From Actinokineospora auranticolor (GTDB taxonomy: Bacteria; Actinomycetota; Actinomycetes; Mycobacteriales; Pseudonocardiaceae): 64,000 nt of DNA. Below are positions 26,712-34,601 of this stretch, one piece after another. The stretch covers positions 372,001 through 436,000 of the forward strand of contig NZ_PTIX01000002.1 in assembly GCF_002934265.1 (NCBI RefSeq), read 5' to 3'. The translations under genes were made by a program, and so were the position numbers. The notes under the pieces were generated by a model. It was not told where the DNA came from and ran no database searches. It saw nothing but the letters and a program-made list of their open reading frames with translations. Position 1 is the first letter of the stretch, and every line of letters begins with the position of its first letter.

Positions 26712-27587
26712 CTAGATCGGTGAGATTCCCCAGGATCCGGTCCAGCGCGCGCCCGCGTCCACAACCAACAGGTCCACTCCCGAGTTGAGCGCGTCCGGCG
26801 GGCAGGTCATCGGTTCGACCGCGACCGCGCCGCCTTCGCGGCCGGGGAAGGAATCCGGGGTGTACACCTGGACCCAGCGGAACACCGGGTCCGCCCACAG
26901 GTCCACGCCGCCGGACCCGCCGCGCAGCGTGTGGTGGACCAGTCCGTCGCTTTCCGGCGCGCAACCGCCGAATGCGTCGTCGAGCGTGACTTCCCGGACC
27001 ACACGGGAGAACCGGGGCACCGGGGTGGCGGACCCGGTGGGCACCATGCGTTCCGGGTCGAGCGGCAGGTGCGTGGTCGCGGCGAGGGTGAGCACGCAGT
27101 CGTCGACGTCGAGGCGGCCGGGGCGCGGGTACGGGTGAGCGCCGACGCCGAAGGGCATCGGGCGCTCGCCCAGGTTCTCGACGCCGTGCGTGACGGTGAG
27201 GCCCGCAGCGGAGACGGTGTAGGTGGTGGTGGTCCGGAAGGGGAAGGGCCAGCCGGGGCGGCCGTCGACGGTGACCGCCAGCGTCACGGTGTCGTCGGCG
27301 CGCTCGGCGACCTCCCAGGTCTCGCGGCGCACGAGTCCGTGGCTGGCATTGCCGCGCGCGGGCTCCGTTACGTCGAGGCGCAACTCCTCGCCGTCGTGGT
27401 GCCAGACGGCCCCCGCGACCCGGTTGGGCCAGGGCACCAGCACGGCGCCGGAGCCCATGGGTGGCTGCTCCCCCGCCGGGAAGGTTTCCAGGTAGGGCAC
27501 GTCGTCGAACTCGAAGAGGCGCAGCGCGGCGCCGTGGTGGGTGGCGACGGCACGGGCGCCGCCAAAGCGGATCTCGGTCTCGGCCAT
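26712..27587 (-). CDS. Aldose 1-epimerase family protein
   Basis: This is a 291-residue beta-sandwich enzyme of the galactose mutarotase family. It has the conserved VPWPNRVAGAVW (Asn-Arg), NASHGLVR with His, VGAHPYPRPG with the second His, and C-terminal EPMTCPPDALNSG with the catalytic Glu region. It interconverts alpha and beta anomers of aldoses. The ATG at 27587 is chosen because the longer frame runs antisense through the divergent TetR gene. No ribosome binding site is visible. The amidohydrolase is the next gene on the strand. Confidence 0.88.
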   Translation of the reverse strand: MAETEIRFGGARAVATHHGAALRLFEFDDVPYLETFPAGEQPPMGSGAVLVPWPNRVAGAVWHHDGEELRLDVTEPARGNASHGLVRRETWEVAERADDTVTLAVTVDGRPGWPFPFRTTTTYTVSAAGLTVTHGVENLGERPMPFGVGAHPYPRPGRLDVDDCVLTLAATTHLPLDPERMVPTGSATPVPRFSRVVREVTLDDAFGGCAPESDGLVHHTLRGGSGGVDLWADPVFRWVQVYTPDSFPGREGGAVAVEPMTCPPDALNSGVDLLVVDAGARWTGSWGISPI

Positions 27588-27629
27588 GCCAAGGAGGCTA
27601 GTCGGGTCGCCACGGTCGCGACTCTTACT

Positions 27630-27646
27630 AGACCGGTCTGTATAAT
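27630..27646 (+). promoter_or_regulatory. Consensus -10 box with overlapping palindromic operator
   Basis: AGACCGGTCT (27630-27639) is a perfect 10-bp palindrome abutting a consensus TATAAT (27641-27646). The ATG at 27654 follows seven bases later, so the TetR transcript is probably leaderless. A repressor on the palindrome would block the -10/-35 spacer, giving simple autoregulation. Confidence 0.7.
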
Positions 27647-27653
27647 AACCGCC

Positions 27654-28220
27654 ATGCCCCGCCGTACCGACACCCGAGACCGCACGCTGCGCACCGCCGC
27701 CGAGCTGTTCCGCACGCACGGCTACCACGGCACCGGCCTCAACCAGGTCGTCGCCGAGGGCGGCCTGCCCAAGGGGTCGCTGTACTTCCACTTCCCCGGC
27801 GGCAAGGAGCAGCTGGCCGCCGAGGCGGTGGGGCTGGCGGGGGCCGAGGTGTGCGCGTGGGTGGACCGGGCGTTCACCGAGACGCCGGACGCGGTGGGCG
27901 CGCTCGCCGCGATCACCGGGTTCCTGGCCGACGAGCTGGCGGCCTCCGGGTTCCGGCGGGGCTGCCCGATCGGCACCCTCGCCCAGGACGCCGGGGACGC
28001 GGAGCCGGTGCGCGCGGCCTGCGCCGAGGCGTTCCGCGCGTGGCACGGCGTCGTCCGCGGCCACCTCGCCCGGCACGGGCTACCCGACCCCGACGCGCTG
28101 GCCACCACGTTCTTGGCCGCCGTCGAGGGCGCTCAACTGCTCTCCCGCAACCAACGCGACACGGCCCCGTTGCGCGCGGTCGCCACCGCACTCGCACCAC
28201 TGCTTCGAAAGGACTCCTAG
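27654..28220 (+). CDS. TetR/AcrR family transcriptional regulator
   Basis: This 188-residue regulator has an N-terminal HTH (residues 8-52, with LPKGSLYFHFPGGKEQLA in the recognition region) and a C-terminal domain of the LmrA/YxaF type (GCPIGTLAQDAGDAEPVRAAC). The GCPIG motif is typical of that group, which often controls drug or small-molecule response genes. It directly abuts the metallo-beta-lactamase-fold hydrolase (stop followed immediately by ATG). The hydrolase is thus the likely co-regulated target through the operator at 27630-27639. Confidence 0.9.
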   Translation: MPRRTDTRDRTLRTAAELFRTHGYHGTGLNQVVAEGGLPKGSLYFHFPGGKEQLAAEAVGLAGAEVCAWVDRAFTETPDAVGALAAITGFLADELAASGFRRGCPIGTLAQDAGDAEPVRAACAEAFRAWHGVVRGHLARHGLPDPDALATTFLAAVEGAQLLSRNQRDTAPLRAVATALAPLLRKDS

Positions 28221-29039
28221 ATGCGCGTTCGACACCTCGACTGCGGCAGCATGCACCCGCTCGGCGGGAAGCTGGTCGACGGTGAGCCGGGGCTGTTCCG
28301 GTTCGCCCACATGGTCTGCCACGTGCTGCTCGTCGAATCCGACGACGGCCTGGTGCTCGTGGACACCGGCTTCGGCGTCACCGACCTGACCGACCCGCGC
28401 ACGAACCTGCCCGGCCCGTTCGTGGCCCTGGTGCGCCCGGTGCTGGACCCGGCGCAGGCGGCGGTCCGGCAGGTCAAGGCGCTGGGCTACGACCCGGCGG
28501 ACGTCCGGCACATCATCCTCACCCACCTCGACCTCGACCACGCGGGCGGCCTCGCCGACTTCCCCGACGCGCGCGTGCACGTCTACGGGCCGGAGCTGCG
28601 CGCGGCGCTGACCCCGGCGACCGGCGCCGAGCGGCACCGCTACCGGCAGGCCCACTGGGCGCACGGGCCGAAGTGGGAGGTGCACGAGCCCACCGGCGGT
28701 GAGGGCTGGATGGGCATGGAGGCCGTGCGCGGGCTCGCGGGCCTGTCCGACGACTTCCTGCTCGTCCCGCTGGTCGGCCACACGCGCGGGCACTGCGGCG
28801 TGGCGGTCCGCTCGGACGACGGTTGGCTGCTGCACGCGGGGGACGCGTACTTCAACCGGGCGCAGATGGGGCCGACGGCCAAGTCGACCGTGGGGCTGCG
28901 GGTGTTCGAGTCTTTGGTGCAGACGGAGAAGGAGGCCCGCAAGGCCAACCAGGACCGGTTGCGGACCATGCTCGCCGCACACGACGTCACGGTCTTCTCC
29001 GCCCACGACGTCGTGGAACTGCGCCAGCTCACACGCTGA
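28221..29039 (+). CDS. MBL-fold metallo-hydrolase
   Basis: This 272-residue metallo-beta-lactamase-fold enzyme has the dinuclear metal motif THLDLDH (about residues 94-100), a further His in VGHTRGHCG, an Asp in HAGDAYF and the late His in FSAHD. The pattern resembles AttM/quorum-quenching lactonase-like or glyoxalase II-like hydrolases. The true substrate is unknown. It is the second gene of a two-gene operon with the TetR regulator. Its last 11 bases overlap the convergent amino-acid permease gene. Confidence 0.9.
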   Translation: MRVRHLDCGSMHPLGGKLVDGEPGLFRFAHMVCHVLLVESDDGLVLVDTGFGVTDLTDPRTNLPGPFVALVRPVLDPAQAAVRQVKALGYDPADVRHIILTHLDLDHAGGLADFPDARVHVYGPELRAALTPATGAERHRYRQAHWAHGPKWEVHEPTGGEGWMGMEAVRGLAGLSDDFLLVPLVGHTRGHCGVAVRSDDGWLLHAGDAYFNRAQMGPTAKSTVGLRVFESLVQTEKEARKANQDRLRTMLAAHDVTVFSAHDVVELRQLTR

Positions 29040-30390
29040 GCTTCTCCGCGTCCACCCGCACCCGCCCGACCACGAAGCGGTTGACGAGCCAGAGGACGAC
29101 GCCGACGGCCAGCAGGATGGCGGCGATGCCGTACTCGCGGGCGGGCCTGCCGGACAGCGGGCTGGCCAGGTAGGCGCAGGCCACGGCGCCGATGGCCGGG
29201 AGCGCGGTCGGCGCGCGGAAGTGCTTGTGCTCGACCGTGTCCTTGCGCAGCACCAGAACGGCGATGTTGACGACCGTGAACACCACGAGCAGCAACAGCG
29301 AAGTCGTGCCCCCGAGCAGGTTGATGTCGACGGTGGCCACCAGCACAACGGCGATGAGACTCGTGAACACGATCGACACCCACGGCGTCCGCCGCGCGGG
29401 GTGCACGACGCCGAAGACCTTCGGGATGATCCGCTCGTTGGCCATCCCGTAGACCAACCGGCTGGCCATCAACATGTTGATCAGCGCCGAGTTGATGACG
29501 GCGAGCAACCCGATCAACGCGAACACCCAGAGCGGGAAGTCGGGCGCGCCCGCGGAAAGCACCTTGAGCAGCGCGTCGCTGCCGGACCCCGCCAACTCGC
29601 GGGCGGGGAGCAGGAGCGAGGACGTGACCGCGACCAGTACGTAGATGACCGCCGCGATCCCCATGCCGACCAACATGGCGCGCGGGAAGATGCGAACCGG
29701 CTCGCGGCACTCCTCCGCCATGTTGACCGAGTCCTCGAACCCCACCATGGCGAAGAAGGCCAACGCGGTGGCCGAGCTGACGGCGATGAGGGAACTCTGG
29801 CCGGAGGTGTCGATTTCGACGAGCCTGCCGGGGTCCCCCTGACCGTTGGCGATGGCGTAGATGCCGACCACGATGATGATGAGCAACCCCGAAAGCTCAA
29901 TCACCGTAAGCACGACATTGGCCCACAACGACTCGGCAACACCCCGGAAGTTGATGGCCGCCAAGAGCACGACGAACCCCACCGCGATCCAGACAGTGGG
30001 AATGGTGAGCGAGTCACCCATGAGTTTCTTGAGGTAGGTGTTCCCGAACGCCTGCGCGGCGGAGGCAGCGGAGGTGATACCGGAAGACATGACGGCGAAG
30101 GCCACCATGAACGTCAGGAACTGGACTTTGAACGCCCGGTTGGCGTAGAGCGCGGCCCCGGCGGCCTTCGGGTACTTGCCGACCAGCTCCAGGTAGCTGA
30201 ACGCGGTCAAGAAGGCGACGGCGAAGGCGAGGAGGAAGGGCAGCCAGAGGGCGCCACCGACCTTGCCCGCGACCGTGCCGGTCAGGGCGTAGACACCGGT
30301 ACCGATGATGTCCCCGACGACGAACAGCAGCAACAACCCGGGCCCGATCACCCGCTTCAACTCAGGCTGCGCCTGCTCCTGGGAGGTCAT
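29029..30390 (-). CDS. APC family amino acid permease
   Basis: This 453-residue integral membrane protein has about 12 TM segments. The first contains the APC motif GDIIGTGVYALTG; YPKAAGAALYANRAF and GFEDSVNMAEECREP are also characteristic of the cationic/YfnA-like APC subfamily. It would import amino acids in exchange for protons. The ATG at 30390 begins MTSQEQAQPELKR, a short cytoplasmic tail. It is transcribed alone, away from the HEPN gene, with 234 bp between the two start codons. Confidence 0.92.
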   Translation of the reverse strand: MTSQEQAQPELKRVIGPGLLLLFVVGDIIGTGVYALTGTVAGKVGGALWLPFLLAFAVAFLTAFSYLELVGKYPKAAGAALYANRAFKVQFLTFMVAFAVMSSGITSAASAAQAFGNTYLKKLMGDSLTIPTVWIAVGFVVLLAAINFRGVAESLWANVVLTVIELSGLLIIIVVGIYAIANGQGDPGRLVEIDTSGQSSLIAVSSATALAFFAMVGFEDSVNMAEECREPVRIFPRAMLVGMGIAAVIYVLVAVTSSLLLPARELAGSGSDALLKVLSAGAPDFPLWVFALIGLLAVINSALINMLMASRLVYGMANERIIPKVFGVVHPARRTPWVSIVFTSLIAVVLVATVDINLLGGTTSLLLLVVFTVVNIAVLVLRKDTVEHKHFRAPTALPAIGAVACAYLASPLSGRPAREYGIAAILLAVGVVLWLVNRFVVGRVRVDAEKLSV

Positions 30391-30542
30391 GCCGCAACAG
30401 TGTCCCGGAAGGACTCAAACCAAACATCGTTTTGAGCCACGCACAACACCTCTGCCCCGTTCGCCACCCACCGGTCCCTCGCGAACCCCAACAGCACCCG
30501 TTGCCGTGATGTCAACGCGCTGGGCGCCACACAGAAAATAAG

Positions 30543-30583
30543 AAAGCCTGGGGACGGCCCCAAAGGGGCGGCACCCAGGCTTT
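30543..30583 (+). terminator. Orphan terminator-like hairpin upstream of the HEPN gene
   Basis: AAAGCCTGGG (30543-30552) pairs with CCCAGGCTTT (30574-30583), and an inner GCCCC/GGGGC hairpin (30557-30569) fills the loop. It lies between two divergent genes, so no known gene ends into it. It is either an attenuator in the leader of the downstream gene or the relic of a displaced gene. Confidence 0.65.
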
Positions 30584-30624
30584 AGTCATCGTGCTCAACG
30601 CACTGGTTAGGAGTGAACCACACC

Positions 30625-32241
30625 GTGGCCAACACTGTCAACACTCGGGCTGGCTTGCTGGCGAAAGACCCTTTCGCCAAGCATGTCGCTGCGCGGCTGG
30701 CCGACTTCTTCGCGGACACCACTCCGTGGCCACGGCGACTGTGGGACGTGGGCAGCGTGCTCGCGCTCCGCGAGGCGGTGGAGGCGGGCAATTGGCTCCG
30801 TGCCCATGTTCTCTCAGGAGCTTCGGTGGCCTGGTACCTGCACGATCTGGAACGCGCGCTAGGCCCTGACCGGGGGCTCGGCGATGGGCGCTTGCGTCGC
30901 GAACTCACCGATCTGCTGCGCAACGGCTTGTCCCCGGACGGACAAGACCGCCGAAAGCTGATCGAGCTCCTACCCGCGATCCAGAAGAACTACCTGACCC
31001 GCTGGGCGGACAGTGTCGACTCATCCCGCCCGCCTTCAGCAGAGCGGCTGGCCAAGGCTGTTGCCACACATCTCCTCGACTGCGGCCACAGCTCCGGGCA
31101 GCTGCACCGCTGGGTCCGAGCGTTCACTCGCGAGCCGCAGGCATCACTGGCCGATCTGCTGGACTCCGCTCGCGAACTGGCGGACAGGGTGGACCAGGAG
31201 TTCGAGGTCATCGTCCCGTTCATCTCCGTACCGGAGCAGCAACTACTAGTCGAACACCTTCGTGAATGGCTCTCTCCCGACGAGGCTTCGGCCTGGTTCA
31301 AAGCGCAGAACCTCACCAACCCCGAGCGCCAGAACGGCGCGTTCCGCTACCGCGTCTCGGCGAAGGACGCTGTTGCCGACGCCCGAACCATGGGTGGACT
31401 GGTCCGGCGCATGGAGAACCGGTGGTCCTACTCCCGGAGATCGGACAAGACGTTGCGGCCGTGCGGCAAGGTGTGGGTCATGGGTGCGGCGAAGCCGCTA
31501 CCGCTGCTCCCCCCGCCGCGTGGCGTCGCGATTCCCTCGCTCATGCGGGAGCGAACCATGTTCGACGTGCAGAAGAGCGACCGACTGGATGAAGCGCTCG
31601 AGCTCGCCGCGCCGCTGGACGCCGGTCCCTCGACCTCGGCGGTGACCGGGGCCTGGGCGGCGATCGAGGCGTTGCTCTTCCACCCCGGCGACAAGGCCGA
31701 GACCAAGGTGGGACGAGCTGTGGCCGGAGACCGCCTCGCGGCGATCACCGCCTGCTCTTGGCCGCGTGCCGAGCTGACAGCGCTGTCGTACCAGCATCAA
31801 CCTCCTGCTCCAGACAAGCTCAGCGAGGACTTGGCGAATTGCCCCAACAACCAGCGCCGTTCGGAGGTAGTCGCGAACGCCTTGGGCAACACTTCACTGG
31901 TGATCACAACCGCGAGCGATAGCGCTGCGGCCGACCGCATGACGGCGATGGTGCAGGATCCCCAGCCGCAACTGGAGAGCGTCCGCCGGGTCTTCAGAGG
32001 GATATTCAGGCGGCTCTACCGGCAGCGGAACATCGTCGCGCACGGTGGGAGCACCGGCGGGGTTGCGCTCGAAGCAGCGCTTCGAACAGCGGCACCGCTG
32101 GTCGGCGCGGGACTCGACCGGATTGTGCACGCGAAGCTCGCGGCGGGTGTCAAGCCACTGGCGCTGGCGGCCGGAGCGGAGAACTCGCTGGCTTTGGTCG
32201 GGGACGCCATGGGGCAGCCGGTGACCGGTTTGCTCGGCTGA
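30625..32241 (+). CDS. Hypothetical protein with C-terminal HEPN-like (ApeA-type) domain
   Basis: This is a soluble protein of about 538 residues. The first 320 residues are mostly helical and unrecognised. Near residues 330-350 a helix AVTGAWAAIEALL appears, and 120 residues later comes RRLYRQRNIVAHGG with an R-x4-H motif (Arg468 to His473). This pairing is typical of HEPN domains of the Apea/abortive-infection kind, where Arg and His form the RNase site. The gene has lower G+C (about 57-60% in parts) and more rare codons such as CTA than its neighbours, suggesting transfer. It is monocistronic. AGGAG lies 11 bases before the GTG at 30625; a GTG at 30613 is possible. The defence role is inference. 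Confidence 0.75.
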   Translation: MANTVNTRAGLLAKDPFAKHVAARLADFFADTTPWPRRLWDVGSVLALREAVEAGNWLRAHVLSGASVAWYLHDLERALGPDRGLGDGRLRRELTDLLRNGLSPDGQDRRKLIELLPAIQKNYLTRWADSVDSSRPPSAERLAKAVATHLLDCGHSSGQLHRWVRAFTREPQASLADLLDSARELADRVDQEFEVIVPFISVPEQQLLVEHLREWLSPDEASAWFKAQNLTNPERQNGAFRYRVSAKDAVADARTMGGLVRRMENRWSYSRRSDKTLRPCGKVWVMGAAKPLPLLPPPRGVAIPSLMRERTMFDVQKSDRLDEALELAAPLDAGPSTSAVTGAWAAIEALLFHPGDKAETKVGRAVAGDRLAAITACSWPRAELTALSYQHQPPAPDKLSEDLANCPNNQRRSEVVANALGNTSLVITTASDSAAADRMTAMVQDPQPQLESVRRVFRGIFRRLYRQRNIVAHGGSTGGVALEAALRTAAPLVGAGLDRIVHAKLAAGVKPLALAAGAENSLALVGDAMGQPVTGLLG

Positions 32242-32242
32242 G

Positions 32243-33529
32243 TCAGTCGATCTTCTCGGGTTGCGGGGCGAAGCGGTAGCGCCAGAAGGCCGGGAGGAAA
32301 GCGACCGTGATGATGGTCAGCACGATGCTCAGCACGCCGCCCCACGTGGCCGCCGCGCGGGTGCCGAACTCGGCGGCCGCCCAGCCGTGGGTCAGGTCGG
32401 CGATGCGGGGTCCGCCCGCGACCACCACCGTGAACACGCCCTGCATCCGGCCGCGCATTTCGTCCGTGGCCTCGGTTTGCAGCATCGAGCTGCGGTGCAC
32501 CGCGCTCACCAGGTCGGCCCCGCCCGCCAGCGCCAGGAAGACGACGGCCAGCCAGAGGGAGCTGGTGAGGCCGAACGCCGCGATGGCCGCGCCCCAGCCG
32601 ACGATCGCGCAGGTGATCACCACGCCCTGGCGGGCGATGCGCGAGTAGGCGCCGGAGAACAGGCCGAACAGGGCCGCGCCGATCGGGATCGCGGCGTAGA
32701 GCACGCCCAGGGCGGTGCCGCCGCTGGGCGGGTCGCCGAAGGTGCGCTGGGCCATCTCGGGGAACAGGGCCCGGGGCATGCCCGCGACCATGGCGATGAT
32801 GTCGACCAGGAACGACACCAGCAGCAGCTTGCGCATCCCCAGGTACCGGAAGCCCTCGACGATCGACCGCAGCCCGGCCGTCCGGTTGGCCAGCTCCCCC
32901 GGCGCGATCGGCGGCAGCTGCCACACCATGTAGCACGCCACCGTCAGCGCGACCGCGTCGATCAGGTACATAGTGGACAGTCCGAGCGCGGGGATCAGCG
33001 CACCGGCCAGCAGCGGGCCGAAGATCATGCCGAAGGTGAACGTGGTGAAGCTCAGCGCGTTCGCGGGCGGCAGCAGCTCCGCGGGCACCAGCCGGGCGAC
33101 GGCGGCGCTGCGGGCGGGCATGTTGACCGCCACGAACGCCTGCTGCAACCCCAGCAGCACCAGGATCACCGGCACCGAGTTCAGCCCGACGAACGCCTGC
33201 ACCCAGAACAGCACCGACATCACCGCGACGCCGATGTTGCTCCACAGCATCACCGTGCGCCGGTCGACGGCGTCGGCGATGGCCCCGCCCCACAGCCCGA
33301 AGATCAGCAGCGGGACCAGCCCGACGGCACCGGTCAACCCGACGTATCCCGAGGAGTGCGTCAGCTCGTAGATCTGCTGCGGCACCGCCACCGTGGTCAA
33401 CTGGCTGCCGATGGCGGTGACCACGGTGGACACCCACATGCGACGGTAGTCGAGCACCTTCAGTGGCCTGGTGTCGATGACGATCCGACCCAGGATGCCC
33501 TTTGCCCGCCCAGTCGCCTCAGTGGTCAC
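32243..33529 (-). CDS. MFS transporter, EntS-like (MFS_3)
   Basis: This 428-residue transporter has about 12 TM segments. It resembles the enterobactin-exporter/MFS_3 group: DYRRMWVSTVVTAIGSQLT at the start, GGAIADAVDRRTVM after TM2 as the MFS motif A, and AVHRSSMLQTEATDEMRGRMQG in the second half. Substrate is unknown; siderophores or drugs are usual. The GTG start abuts a long perfect palindrome at 33530-33559, indicating tight local repression. pdxH lies upstream on the same strand but is separated by that operator. Confidence 0.88.
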   Translation of the reverse strand: MTTEATGRAKGILGRIVIDTRPLKVLDYRRMWVSTVVTAIGSQLTTVAVPQQIYELTHSSGYVGLTGAVGLVPLLIFGLWGGAIADAVDRRTVMLWSNIGVAVMSVLFWVQAFVGLNSVPVILVLLGLQQAFVAVNMPARSAAVARLVPAELLPPANALSFTTFTFGMIFGPLLAGALIPALGLSTMYLIDAVALTVACYMVWQLPPIAPGELANRTAGLRSIVEGFRYLGMRKLLLVSFLVDIIAMVAGMPRALFPEMAQRTFGDPPSGGTALGVLYAAIPIGAALFGLFSGAYSRIARQGVVITCAIVGWGAAIAAFGLTSSLWLAVVFLALAGGADLVSAVHRSSMLQTEATDEMRGRMQGVFTVVVAGGPRIADLTHGWAAAEFGTRAAATWGGVLSIVLTIITVAFLPAFWRYRFAPQPEKID

Positions 33530-33559
33530 GATTGGTTAGCTTAGGTTAGCTAACCAATC
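33530..33559. promoter_or_regulatory. Perfect 12-bp palindrome overlapping a leaderless promoter
   Basis: GATTGGTTAGCT (33530-33541) and AGCTAACCAATC (33548-33559) form a perfect 12-bp inverted repeat with a TAGGTT spacer. Within it GGTTAGCT occurs twice as a direct repeat (33534 and 33544). On the minus strand TAAGCT lies eight bases before the GTG at 33529, so the operator covers the promoter of a leaderless MFS gene. Part of it resembles an iron box, but the spacing is one base short. Confidence 0.75.
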
Positions 33560-33605
33560 CGTGTCCTGTGACTTTTCCCGGAGCCCGCGGTCTCAGAACC
33601 GGGGG

Positions 33606-34265
33606 TCACGGACCGAGGCGCTCGACCTTCCAGCCGTCCCGGCCGAGCTTGTAGCGCAACCGGTCGTGCATCCGGTCGCGGCGGCCCTGCCAGAACTCGA
33701 CCAGCTCGGGCTGGATCCGCCAGCCACCCCAGTGCGGGGGGACCGGCACGGTCTCGGCGTCGGCGAACCGGCGCTCCACATTGGCCAGTGCGGTCTCCAG
33801 CGTGCCGCGCCCGCTCACCACGATCGACTGCGGCGACGCCCACGCGCCCAGCTGCGAGCCGCGCGGCCGCTTGGCCCAGTACGCCGCGGTCTCCTTGGCG
33901 CTGACCTTCTCCACGGTGCCGCGGATCGTCGCCTGGCGGTGCAGCCCGTACCAGGGGAAGGTGGCCGAGGCGTAGCGCGTGGCGCTGAGGTCGTGGCTCT
34001 TGGCGGAGGTGTAGTTGGTGAAGAACACCAGCCCGCGCTCGTCGAGGCCCTTGGCCAGCACGGTGCGCGAGGACGGCATGCCGTCGGCGCCCGCGGTGGC
34101 CAGCACCATGGCGTTGGGCTCGGCCAGCCCGGCCTGCTTGGCCGCGTCCAGCCAGGCTTGCAGCTGTTCGTGCCAGGAGGCGGCGAGGTCGCTCTCGTGC
34201 AGGTCGCCGTGCTCGTAGGACACCCGCATGGTCGGGAGCTCAAGGGCGATGTCGCCGTCAGCCAT
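33606..34265 (-). CDS. pdxH: Pyridoxamine 5'-phosphate oxidase
   Basis: This 219-residue FMN enzyme makes pyridoxal 5'-phosphate from pyridoxamine or pyridoxine phosphate. Family sequences are NAMVLATAGADGMPSSRTVLAKG, the FMN-binding FFTNYTSAKSHDL, RGTVEKVSAKETAAYWAKRPRGSQLGAW (in part) and the C-terminal WGGWRIQPELVEFWQGR with RMHDRLRY. The ATG at 34265 has GAGGAG seven bases upstream. The frame extends far upstream antisense to the citrate synthase, but that part is not coding. pdxH next to citA is a common actinobacterial arrangement. Confidence 0.94.
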   Translation of the reverse strand: MADGDIALELPTMRVSYEHGDLHESDLAASWHEQLQAWLDAAKQAGLAEPNAMVLATAGADGMPSSRTVLAKGLDERGLVFFTNYTSAKSHDLSATRYASATFPWYGLHRQATIRGTVEKVSAKETAAYWAKRPRGSQLGAWASPQSIVVSGRGTLETALANVERRFADAETVPVPPHWGGWRIQPELVEFWQGRRDRMHDRLRYKLGRDGWKVERLGP

Positions 34266-34601
34266 TCCACGTCTCCTCACCGCAGCGCGTGGCGGGGTCG
34301 CACCACGAGGCCAGTTTGGTTCATTGGACGGTACGGGGAATCGAGGTGAACGGAAACCGCCCGCACGGTGACAGCGGACACCAAGCGCCCGGAGCTGGCG
34401 ATCGCCGACAATCTGGATCGTTTCACTGGATCGTGACCGAAGACACCGGTGTGAACGATTGCTAACACCGGGTACGAGGAGGAGGGTTGCCCGAAAGCCG
34501 TGCAGTGGTGCCCGGCGTGGGCGATCTGCCTCGCAGTGCCGCTGCCGACCCCGCGGAAACCTCCGTGAACCGTCGTGGACATGGCGTGAAAGGCGAGGCG
34601 T
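34266..34601. other. Divergent pdxH/citrate synthase intergenic region (336 bp)
   Basis: The region carries promoters of both genes. On the plus strand the strong Shine-Dalgarno GAGGAGGAGG at about 34476-34485 sits in front of a TTG at 34487. That TTG opens a frame different from the citrate synthase and overlapping it. This is either a translated leader or chance. No palindrome of note was found. Confidence 0.4.

Noticed and set aside
33541-33559. Full DtxR/IdeR iron box in the MFS promoter
   Set aside because: TTAGGTTAG is followed directly by CTAACC, one base short of the 9-1-9 spacing; the longer 12-bp palindrome is the better description.
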